From NCBI RefSeq assembly GCF_000735135.1, contig NZ_JPLZ01000001.1, positions 124,001-188,000 of the forward strand: DNA of 64,000 nt, read 5' to 3'. Position numbers and translations under genes: made by a program. Positions 17,084 to 24,306 of the stretch are shown piece by piece (position 1 is the first letter of the stretch; every line of letters begins with the position of its first letter). The notes beneath the pieces were generated by a model. It was not told the DNA's origin. It worked only from the letters and a program-made list of their open reading frames with translations, and made no database searches. This DNA comes from Chryseobacterium sp. FH1. GTDB lineage: Bacteria > Bacteroidota > Bacteroidia > Flavobacteriales > Weeksellaceae.

Positions 17084-17501
17084 CTAAATAAAATATTGTA
17101 CAATTATTGATCTGATCATTTTGAACGAATAAAGGTATCATTTTTTAATTAATTTTAAAAATAGAATAATGATCTGTCTATTCAAGGATACAATTTTTAA
17201 ATTTAGTTTGTGCCTATATCATTCAACAATCAAATTATATTTTTTAAATAATTAATTTTCATAAAAATATTTAAATACATTATTACATTTAACCATCACA
17301 AAATCAGAATGATTCTTAAATTTCTAAACAATACATATACAGCCAAAACAAAAATCCATGGAAATTAATTACATCAATCATTGCTAAACTTGTTTACTGT
17401 TGTTTGTCAAAAAGAAAGAGTCCAGCATAACACCGAACTCTTTTCTACATTGAAAAATATTTTGAATATCCGCTAGATATAAGAGATGAAAATCATTATC
17501 A
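17084..17501. other. AT-rich intergenic region
   Basis: About 418 bp, upstream of the TPR-LuxR gene and downstream of the M4 protease gene, both on the minus strand. Apart from the terminator at 17409-17443 I see no gene, tRNA or repeat. Confidence 0.5.
17409..17443 (-). terminator. Rho-independent terminator of the M4 protease gene
   Basis: On the minus strand an 11-bp stem AAAGAGTTCGG / CTGGACTCTTT (two G-T pairs) with a 7-nt loop is followed by CTTTTTG. It begins about 58 bp after the protease stop at 17502. Confidence 0.85.
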
Positions 17502-20261
17502 CTATTTTTTAATGAATTTTTGTGTCGTTTTTTCACCAAATTTACTTGTCAACTCCAGAACATAGTTACCAGAAACCAATTTCTGGGCATTGATCTTCTT
17601 GTCGGAAGATTTACCTGTCAAAACAACTTGACCTGCAACATTGTAAACCTGATAAGATAATTCACTAGAATCTTTTGATTGGATATTGATCACATCTTTT
17701 ACAGGGTTTGGATATATTACAAATTGGTTTTCCTTATTAATATCAGAAACAGCCAAGACATCTTTAATATTCAAAGAGTAATCCTCTACTTGTCCGAGAT
17801 TAATTGTTGAACAGGAAGTTGGCGTTTGATTATAAGCGGCCTGCACTCTAACCCTTACAACTCCTGTTGATGCAGTAGTCGGGATAGTAAAAGTGCCAGT
17901 AACTGCATTTGCATTGGTAGCTGTTGTTTGTGACCATACATTTTCACCGGTATCAGTTAATAATCCATTGTTGTTGTAATCGATATACAATCTATATCTC
18001 AAAGGATATACAACGCCAGACCAAGTAGGTGTAATCGTTATTGTATAAGTTTGCCCCTTCGTTACATCCGTAGACAGATATGAGAAATCTTCATATCCCG
18101 CACTTCCAGTACTTTGGTTATCAATTGTATTAAGTTTTATGTTCTTTATTTTCATATAACTTGTATTTGTAGCTTGGGAAGCACAATAAGTATTACCATT
18201 TGCTAGTGTGGTAACCGGAACCGGATTGGTAAAATTAGATTTATTACCCGCTTCATCTTTTGCTTCCACTTTGAAGTTATATGTAGTAGATTCGGTAAGT
18301 CCTGTCACATAGTATGCTGGCTTGTACGTTGTTCCCAGCAAGACATCATCTTTATAAACATTATAACCATCCAAAGCAAAATTATCTGTTGATGGTGTCC
18401 AAGTAAGGTAAGTGGAAACATTGGTTGTTGAACTTGCTGTAAGATCAAGCGGTGTAGAGGGTACTGTTGTATCCGTTCCGTCAGGGTTATATTTTGTTCC
18501 CAAACCTACTGCATAAAATGCATTCTGCGTAGCAATAGCTTCTGGAGAATCAGCTCCGTAAAGCTCCGTTGCAACCTGGATGCCTAAGTCACGGGTGTTG
18601 AGGTATGTTGAAATAGGAGTCAAAAAAGCAGTCTCTAAACGATACACTATTTTGGATGCCTTTTCGAAACCAATGCCTGTCACATCATATGATTTTCCAA
18701 TATCATTCGTACCTGTTTTTCCTTGAACCAAAACATAGTACCAGTGGTTAAGAACACCACTATTTGTATGCACACCACAATAATCATTAGTATCTGATGA
18801 CGGCGTGATACAGCCTTCTTCAACATTTGCAGGAAGCCAGTTTTCACCTTGGTAAGTATCAGGTTGACCTGTAGATTTTGGATTGCTCATTGATCTAAGA
18901 TAGAAAGGAGAATACAAGGTAATGTCCTCTCCAATAAGGAACGCTTGTTTATTGGGCATGTAAGTATGTTCAACCACTGCTCCCCATATATCCGACAGTC
19001 CCTCATTTATGGCCCCAGATTCTCTTTGATAAGCAAGAGCTGCGGATGTTGAGCAGACCCCGTGTCCTAGTTCATGTGCCGTAATATCAAAAGCAGTAAC
19101 AGGGTTAAAGGTTGAGGTTCTGTCGCCATCTCCGTAAATCATAAAAGATCCTGTCCAAGATGCATTATTGTAATTATTGCTGTAATGTATATAACTTCTA
19201 AGAAGCGTTCCGTTACCGTCATAACTGTTTCTGTTATGTATATTCTTGAAGTAGTCGTAAGTTTTCTCAATACCGAAATGGGCGTCCAAAGCAACGTTAT
19301 CAAAAGCAGAATTATCAAACTCTTCGGCAGACCAATTATTATCTACATCTGTAAAATCAACCGCTAATGAGGTGTTGCCACTTTTTTTTAAATTCAATGT
19401 TCTAATGCCATTGCCTCTGGTTTTATCGTAGAGAATGTAGCTTGTGCTTGCTGTGTTGAGAGAAGTTGTTATAGTCTGAGCACCACTATATCTTGTAGCC
19501 GCATTCCCAGTTTCAAGTTTTTTAATTTTATTTTTAAGTTCAGAGTCTTTTACGTTTGAAATGATTTCATGTGTATCTAGTTCCTTTTGCAAAACACTTT
19601 CTGAAGCGTGTTTCATAATAGCGTCACTCAATAATACTTTGCCATCAATTGCGCTGACATAAATGTAAGCCCTGCTTATAGGTTGAGATGCAAAAACATC
19701 AAATTTATAAGCCAAAGTCAACTTATAACTTTTGTCTGCCTGTTGTATTGGCAAAAGCACCAATTCTCCTAATGGTTTTTTATAATCATCAACGTTGCTG
19801 TTGGGATCCTCCCACATATACTTTTCTGCACCAACGCTTTCGATAGCATGATTGAGTGCTACTTGCGGTGATATCTTTGAAACCACATTTACATTAGCAG
19901 TATTGAAGATCTCGCCATTCATACTGATAAGATTATCATTTTTGTAATGCAGATTGTAGATCCCAAATTCAACAATCACATTATTGTGATACAATTGATA
20001 TTTCTCGTCAAGGAATTTGCCATTGGAATCTTTTTCTGATTTACTAAGTTTTAATTCTGCACCTGGAGACAACCTCAGGACTTCCTTAAACAGATCTGTT
20101 TTGGACTTAGATGCCAGATTTGCATTGTTTTTAAACGTGACAAGACTTATATTACCGTTTTTCTCAGTAATTGTTTTGTCAATATATTCTTGTGCATTTG
20201 CAGAAAAGCCAAAGCCTATCAATCCGCACAAAAGGACAATTCGTAAAAGTTCTTTCTTCAT
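17502..20261 (-). CDS. Secreted M4 (thermolysin-like) metalloprotease with FN3, GEVED and T9SS domains
   Basis: 919 residues. Signal peptide (ends A-N-A-Q at about 24), FTP/PepSY-type propeptide (about 45-220), then the M4 catalytic domain. The zinc site is HELGHGV with His396 and His400, and the third ligand Glu lies in GAINEGLSDIWG about 20 residues on. NDYCGVHTNSGVLNHWYY matches the M4 C-terminal active-site region. A fibronectin type III module follows at about 610-690 (PLDLTASSTTNVSTYLTW...), then a GEVED domain (about 725-835, DYNNNGLLTDTGENVW ... GQVEDYSL). A T9SS sorting domain ends the protein (YPNPVKDVINIQ ... GEKTTQKFIKK). It should be secreted as a zymogen and degrade extracellular proteins. 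Confidence 0.95.
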   Translation of the reverse strand: MKKELLRIVLLCGLIGFGFSANAQEYIDKTITEKNGNISLVTFKNNANLASKSKTDLFKEVLRLSPGAELKLSKSEKDSNGKFLDEKYQLYHNNVIVEFGIYNLHYKNDNLISMNGEIFNTANVNVVSKISPQVALNHAIESVGAEKYMWEDPNSNVDDYKKPLGELVLLPIQQADKSYKLTLAYKFDVFASQPISRAYIYVSAIDGKVLLSDAIMKHASESVLQKELDTHEIISNVKDSELKNKIKKLETGNAATRYSGAQTITTSLNTASTSYILYDKTRGNGIRTLNLKKSGNTSLAVDFTDVDNNWSAEEFDNSAFDNVALDAHFGIEKTYDYFKNIHNRNSYDGNGTLLRSYIHYSNNYNNASWTGSFMIYGDGDRTSTFNPVTAFDITAHELGHGVCSTSAALAYQRESGAINEGLSDIWGAVVEHTYMPNKQAFLIGEDITLYSPFYLRSMSNPKSTGQPDTYQGENWLPANVEEGCITPSSDTNDYCGVHTNSGVLNHWYYVLVQGKTGTNDIGKSYDVTGIGFEKASKIVYRLETAFLTPISTYLNTRDLGIQVATELYGADSPEAIATQNAFYAVGLGTKYNPDGTDTTVPSTPLDLTASSTTNVSTYLTWTPSTDNFALDGYNVYKDDVLLGTTYKPAYYVTGLTESTTYNFKVEAKDEAGNKSNFTNPVPVTTLANGNTYCASQATNTSYMKIKNIKLNTIDNQSTGSAGYEDFSYLSTDVTKGQTYTITITPTWSGVVYPLRYRLYIDYNNNGLLTDTGENVWSQTTATNANAVTGTFTIPTTASTGVVRVRVQAAYNQTPTSCSTINLGQVEDYSLNIKDVLAVSDINKENQFVIYPNPVKDVINIQSKDSSELSYQVYNVAGQVVLTGKSSDKKINAQKLVSGNYVLELTSKFGEKTTQKFIKK

Positions 20262-20856
20262 ATCTTAAATATTAAATTCTTTTAAAAAAGTATATTTTTA
20301 ATTAGTCAATTATTCAATTAATATTACAAGAGCAAATTCCCTCTAATATTAGAGTTACGGCAGTTACATCAGCGGTAATTTATTTCATCAATACAATCTA
20401 AAACAGAAAATTTGAATGTTGCATCTACGATAGTAAAAGTTCCTCTATTTCCGGTAAATAGCGGATTAGCTTCAGAACCACTTTTATGAATAATCAAGGT
20501 ATTCTCTACTGCCAGAGATCCATTTCTAATTATGTTATCAAGCAAGCTGAGGTATAAGAAACACCATATTGCTTTTTCATTATAAAATATCCTATTATAA
20601 AATCATTAATAGAATCAACATTTTCGCAATCACAAATGTAATCGAATAGCCCAAAATTAACATAAAACAACATACACGATTGCTTACTTTGCGAAAAAAC
20701 CAATATACACAACAGATACTCTCATTTGACTTTCAAATAGTTACAAATAACATTTCTTTCAATAAATAAGACAAAAAACCAGAGCAAAAGTCTTGCTCTG
20801 GTTTTCTTGGATTGTTTTAACAGTAATTCTATGGTGGATTTTCAGGAATGGTTATC
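20262..20856. other. Long intergenic region with a possible gene remnant
   Basis: About 595 bp between the small sigma-associated membrane protein gene and the M4 protease gene. On the minus strand, positions 20369-20602 form 77 sense codons without a start codon; the last 50 (GSLAVENTLIIHKSG..., then GTFTIVDATFKF, ending DEINYR) have protein-like composition. This may be the decayed 3' end of a gene. A 60-codon minus-strand frame at 20530-20712 has less protein-like composition and is not called. A terminator lies at 20773-20805. Confidence 0.3.
20773..20805 (-). terminator. Terminator after the sigma factor operon (bidirectional form)
   Basis: A 12-bp perfect inverted repeat AAACCAGAGCAA (20776-20787) / TTGCTCTGGTTT (20793-20804) with a 5-nt loop has A residues on the left and T residues on the right, so it could work in either direction. 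On the minus strand it follows the 20857 gene stop by about 50 bp. Confidence 0.85.
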
Positions 20857-21234
20857 CTAAAGTTTATTATCGTTCATTTCTGGTTCTGACTTGCAAAACT
20901 TAGATTCAAATCTTTGTTTCCACATCTGCTTCATCTTTTCCCGTTCTTCCTCGGTTCCGCAAAATCTGTTTTCTAATTTTTGTTTCCACATATCCCTCTC
21001 ATCATTTCCAAAACCATTTCGATTTCTGAATTTCTCCTTCGCATTGGCCAATCCTCCGAATAGTATTTTTGAGATGACCAAAATCCCAAGTGACTGCCAA
21101 TAAGTGATCGCCTTTACGCCTAAAACATCAGGCAAAACCATATTCCAAAGCCATTGGAAAAACCAAATAAACAATCCAATTGCCACAATAATGCAAGGGA
21201 ATGCCAACCAAAATTTCTTTTTATGCTTGTTCAT
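20857..21234 (-). CDS. Small membrane protein downstream of ECF sigma factor, with duplicated Cys-containing motif
   Basis: 125 residues. Two hydrophobic segments (about 9-33 and 45-62) are followed by a charged cytoplasmic or periplasmic tail. In the tail the unit M-W-K-Q-(K/R)-(L/F)-E-(N/S)-(R/K)-F-C occurs twice (about 82-92 and 104-114), an internal duplication. The start is only 10 bp after the stop of the sigma factor gene, so the two form an operon. Position suggests an anti-sigma factor or membrane partner, but I see no zinc-anti-sigma motif or known anti-sigma domain. The Cys in each repeat could bind metal or sense redox; this is speculation. Not a family I can name. Confidence 0.6.
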   Translation of the reverse strand: MNKHKKKFWLAFPCIIVAIGLFIWFFQWLWNMVLPDVLGVKAITYWQSLGILVISKILFGGLANAKEKFRNRNGFGNDERDMWKQKLENRFCGTEEEREKMKQMWKQRFESKFCKSEPEMNDNKL

Positions 21235-21244
21235 TTTCTTAAAA

Positions 21245-21820
21245 TTAATTTTTCAAATCGTTGTAAAGTCTCTGCAGTCTTTTACGCAAATGTTTTACCG
21301 CGTACGATTTTCTACTGATAATTGTTTTGATGTTTTCGCCCTCTTCGTCGGCAATTTCCTGTAAGGTTTTATCTTCCAATTCATTCTGAATATAAACCTT
21401 TTTCTGCTTTTCTGGCAGTTCGTCCAGGGCCTTCATCAGCTCGTCCCAGAACATATCTTTGAACATGGCGATTTCCGGATTGTTGCTGTCATCTGCCAAG
21501 AGAATGTCTTTTACATTCAACTCCCCGTCTTCGTCCTGATAGACAAAATCTTCCAGAGATTCCGTTTTCTTTTTGCGATAGCTGTCGATGATTTTGTTTC
21601 GGGTAACCGAATATAACCAGGCACCAACATTTTCCAACTCATTCAGGTTGGTCAATCGGCTGGTTTGAAACCAAACTTCTTGTAGAATATCTTCTGCATC
21701 CTCCGTCTTTGCCACTTTAGAATTGATAAAGCGCAAGAGTTGAGAGCCGTAATTTTTTACGACTTCCGTAATAGAGACAGATTTAGTTTCGGTCATTTGC
21801 TGTAAAGATAGCGAGTCCAT
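21245..21820 (-). CDS. ECF-type RNA polymerase sigma-70 factor
   Basis: 191 residues. Region 2 (about 20-85) contains the core-binding and -10 recognition helices with DAEDILQEVWFQTSR and NVGAWLYSVTRNKIIDSYRKKK. Region 4 (about 130-185) contains LPEKQKKVYIQNELEDKTLQEIADEEGENIKTIISRKSYAVKHLRKRL, the helix-turn-helix that reads the -35 element. There is no region 3 or region 1. ECF factors respond to envelope or extracytoplasmic signals, usually through an anti-sigma partner; the small membrane protein 10 bp downstream is a candidate. Alternative start at Met9 (21796). Confidence 0.92.
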   Translation of the reverse strand: MDSLSLQQMTETKSVSITEVVKNYGSQLLRFINSKVAKTEDAEDILQEVWFQTSRLTNLNELENVGAWLYSVTRNKIIDSYRKKKTESLEDFVYQDEDGELNVKDILLADDSNNPEIAMFKDMFWDELMKALDELPEKQKKVYIQNELEDKTLQEIADEEGENIKTIISRKSYAVKHLRKRLQRLYNDLKN

Positions 21821-22012
21821 ATGAATATGACGGCATTCGCAAATTTTTACTTTAAAATTTCTTAAAATACTTTTAATTGTGGCTAGGACACGCCTATACT
21901 AAGTATTAAGTAATTTTTCTTTCATCTGCGTGTTTGCAAATGCAAAATTGACAGACTTTCCTTATTAAAAGCAACAGTAATTTACAACTTAGAATATGAC
22001 AGATATAATTTT

Positions 22013-22696
22013 TTATTTTTTAATTCTCAAAAAGAATTCGGATTTGTAAGTTTCGCCGATCGGGATTTCTTTTCCAGAATTGAGAAAGACATTTCTGACA
22101 TCGATCTTCTTGATTTTATCAAGGTTGAGAATGAAAGATTTATGAACTCTGGCAAAGTTTTCCGGCAGTTGACTTTCCAAAGATTTTAAAGTGTCGAGGA
22201 CGATATATTCCTGATTTTCTGTTTTGATGTTGACATAATCTTTGATGCTTTCGACATAAAGGATCTCATTAAAATTGATCTTATGCTGTTGTCCGGAAGA
22301 CTTGACAAAGAAATACGAATTTGCTGAAGTTTCGGTTTGAAATCTTTCTTGCGCTTTCAACGCACTTTTCTCGAAGCGATCGAAAGAAATTGGTTTGAGA
22401 AGATAATCGATGACATTGTGCTCGTAACCTTCCAAAGCGTATTCTGAATACGCGGTCGTCAAAATATATTTCAATTTGTCGCCAACGATTTTCATAAAAT
22501 TGATTCCCGAAAGTTCCGGCATTTGAATGTCAAGGAAAATCAAATCGGCTTCATTTTTTTGAATATATTCCAAAGCTTCAATAGGATTTTCTGTAGAAAA
22601 AACAAGTTCGAAAAATGGAATTTTCTCAACGTAACTTTCCAACAAAGAAACTGCAAGTGGTTCGTCGTCTACAACGATGCATTTTATCTTATTCAT
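22013..22696 (-). CDS. LytTR-family response regulator
   Basis: 227 residues. A receiver domain (about 1-115) has the acidic pocket Asp10/Asp11, the phosphoacceptor Asp56 in LIFLDIQMPE and the Lys in LLKPIS. A C-terminal LytTR DNA-binding domain (about 130-225) shows INFNEILYVESIKDYVNI and FARVHKSFILNL. It is the partner of the LytS-like histidine kinase encoded just upstream on the same strand. The 102-bp gap between the two genes contains a dispersed palindromic repeat (22728-22789). Likely targets are unknown; the two outer-membrane receptor genes beginning about 1.6 kb upstream, divergent from the operon, are candidates. Confidence 0.94.
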   Translation of the reverse strand: MNKIKCIVVDDEPLAVSLLESYVEKIPFFELVFSTENPIEALEYIQKNEADLIFLDIQMPELSGINFMKIVGDKLKYILTTAYSEYALEGYEHNVIDYLLKPISFDRFEKSALKAQERFQTETSANSYFFVKSSGQQHKINFNEILYVESIKDYVNIKTENQEYIVLDTLKSLESQLPENFARVHKSFILNLDKIKKIDVRNVFLNSGKEIPIGETYKSEFFLRIKK

Positions 22697-22727
22697 TAAT
22701 TTACTTCTGTTATACTTTTACAATGTC

Positions 22728-22789
22728 GCTCCAACGGAGCTTTGATAATCTTGGAAACAATCTCTACAAACATTTTGCTCCTACGGAGC
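22728..22789. repeat. Pair of GCTCC-N3-GGAGC palindromes inside the two-component operon
   Basis: Two 13-bp palindromic units GCTCCAACGGAGC (22728-22740) and GCTCCTACGGAGC (22777-22789) lie 36 bp apart in the gap between the kinase stop and regulator start. Such GCTCCGTAGGAGC units are known as dispersed intergenic elements in flavobacterial genomes. They are transcribed if the operon reads through and could fold into small hairpins. Confidence 0.7.
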
Positions 22790-22798
22790 TTGGCAATA

Positions 22799-23800
22799 TC
22801 ATTTCAAATCGATTTTCAAATCTACAGAAAATTCGGTTTCGGTTTCTGTGATGTTCAGTTCGTGTTTTTTCGGATACAGGATTTCCAATCGTTTTTTCAC
22901 ATTGTTGATTCCAATTCCGGAAAGTGAATCTTTTGACCTTTGCTTTTTGCAGTTTAGAAGATGGAAATTCAAAGTTTGATTGTCATCAGAAATATTCAAA
23001 GTAAATCCCTTGTCTTTGAAATCGCCGTGTTTGAAAGCATTTTCTACGAACGGAACTAGAAGCATCGGTGAAATGTTAAGATTTGGATGGCTGATATTTT
23101 TATTAATAATGAGTAATTCCGGATTTTTGATCCTCAGTTTTTCCAGTTCTATTAAACTTTCCAGATAACCGATTTCCTTTTCCAATGAAATAAAATCTTT
23201 CTCCAAATCCTTCGTGCTGTATCGCAACAACTGGCTCAATTCCTGAATCGCCGGCAGAGCTTTGTCAGAATTTTGATAAACCAGAGAATAGATATTATTA
23301 AGAGAATTAAAAATAAAATGAGGATTGATCTGGGTCTTCAAAGCCTGAAGTTCCGAGTTTTTTTTCTGCTCCATCAACTCGCGTTTTTCTTGCTCGGATT
23401 GTGTCATCAATTTTAACAAAGAAAAAACGGTGCTTACAAAAATGGTCGTAAAGCTGTAATAGATATTGTCGTAGAAATAAAATCCCAATCCGGTTTTCTC
23501 ATTGTAATTTCTAAATCCAAAAAACGCGGGCAAAAACATTTCTTCCACTGAATAGCGAAGCAAAACAAAAAATGCAACGCTTATAAAATATCCAATTACA
23601 ATTTTGTAAAGCTTATTAATATCGAAAAATCTGGGAACAACAACGAAATAGTTGAAGTAAAAACAGAAAAAACTGATAACGAAAAACGTCGCTGAAAAAA
23701 CAGGAAATGAATGATCATAAAAAACGATTGAGATAATCTGCTGAATCAAATATAATCCCCAATAAAAAAAGTGGAGAAAGTAAAGTTTATTTGTTTTCAT
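22799..23800 (-). CDS. LytS-like sensor histidine kinase
   Basis: 333 residues. The N-terminal half has four hydrophobic segments (about 5-30, 33-53, 65-85 and 110-130), so the sensor part is in the membrane. A His_kinase domain (PF06580 type) follows with LKTQINPHFIFNSLNNIYS, phosphoacceptor His161. An ATPase domain ends it, with PMLLVPFVENAFKHG (N-box) and GIGINNVKKRLEILYP (G-box). It phosphorylates the adjacent LytTR regulator. Its ATG overlaps the stop of the upstream lipoprotein gene by 4 bp (23797-23800), so the three genes form an operon and the lipoprotein may be a sensor accessory. Confidence 0.93.
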   Translation of the reverse strand: MKTNKLYFLHFFYWGLYLIQQIISIVFYDHSFPVFSATFFVISFFCFYFNYFVVVPRFFDINKLYKIVIGYFISVAFFVLLRYSVEEMFLPAFFGFRNYNEKTGLGFYFYDNIYYSFTTIFVSTVFSLLKLMTQSEQEKRELMEQKKNSELQALKTQINPHFIFNSLNNIYSLVYQNSDKALPAIQELSQLLRYSTKDLEKDFISLEKEIGYLESLIELEKLRIKNPELLIINKNISHPNLNISPMLLVPFVENAFKHGDFKDKGFTLNISDDNQTLNFHLLNCKKQRSKDSLSGIGINNVKKRLEILYPKKHELNITETETEFSVDLKIDLK

Positions 23801-24144
23801 CTTAATTCTTTGTTGTTAATCAAAATCGGTTTTGACGAAGCGTAATGCAAATGTATGGAAATCGATTCTGCATTTGGGTTTACCAAAATCAGACGGCTTT
23901 TTTTAGGCAATCTGTAATTGAATTCCGAAAGTGCTTCTATACTTTTTTGCATTGTCAGTTCAGAAACCAATTCCAAATTGTCATCCGACAGATTTTTGAT
24001 TTCTAAAGTTGCGGGCGCTTTTATTTTATTAATGACAAGGCTGTCGCCAGAAGCAATCGTCATTGTTTTCCAAACATCTACTCTATGCTTTCCAATGCAG
24101 GAAGTCATAGAAGCCAAAATCGAAATGAGAATTATTTTTTTCAT
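23797..24144 (-). CDS. Small lipoprotein preceding a LytS kinase gene
   Basis: 115 residues. The N-terminus (MKKIILISILASMTSC) is a lipoprotein signal with Cys16 in an S-M-T-S-C lipobox-like context. The mature part is short and beta-rich (LEIKNLSDDNLELVSELTMQ, SRLILVNPNAESISIHLHY). No known domain is recognised. It is the first gene of the kinase-regulator operon and overlaps the kinase gene by 4 bp. A role as envelope input or sensor partner is inference from position only. It faces away from the two receptor genes at 24307 and 26463. Confidence 0.65.
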   Translation of the reverse strand: MKKIILISILASMTSCIGKHRVDVWKTMTIASGDSLVINKIKAPATLEIKNLSDDNLELVSELTMQKSIEALSEFNYRLPKKSRLILVNPNAESISIHLHYASSKPILINNKELR

Positions 24145-24280
24145 AGTTCAAAAGTAAAACGTTCTACGACTTCAAATCCATAAGATTCTACAAACACCCG
24201 TTTTTTCCCGATGAAAATAGTTTGGTCGGATTAAAACCTCATCAAATCTAAACGCTATTTCATAAGGAACATCTTGAAAA

Positions 24281-24288
24281 TACATTTG
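24281..24288 (+). promoter_or_regulatory. Promoter -7 element that helps fix the start of the first beta-barrel receptor
   Basis: TACATTTG matches TAnnTTTG and would put the transcription start near 24293. This lies inside the reading frame if the far-upstream ATG at 24274 were used, so the real start is the ATG at 24307, which is followed by a good signal peptide. No clear -33 TTTG is visible. Confidence 0.45.
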
Positions 24289-24306
24289 CATCATCAAACT
24301 AAACTT

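Noticed and set aside
20530-20712. 60-codon minus-strand frame
   Set aside because: No domain, weak composition; it lies in a different frame from the more protein-like stretch at 20369-20602.
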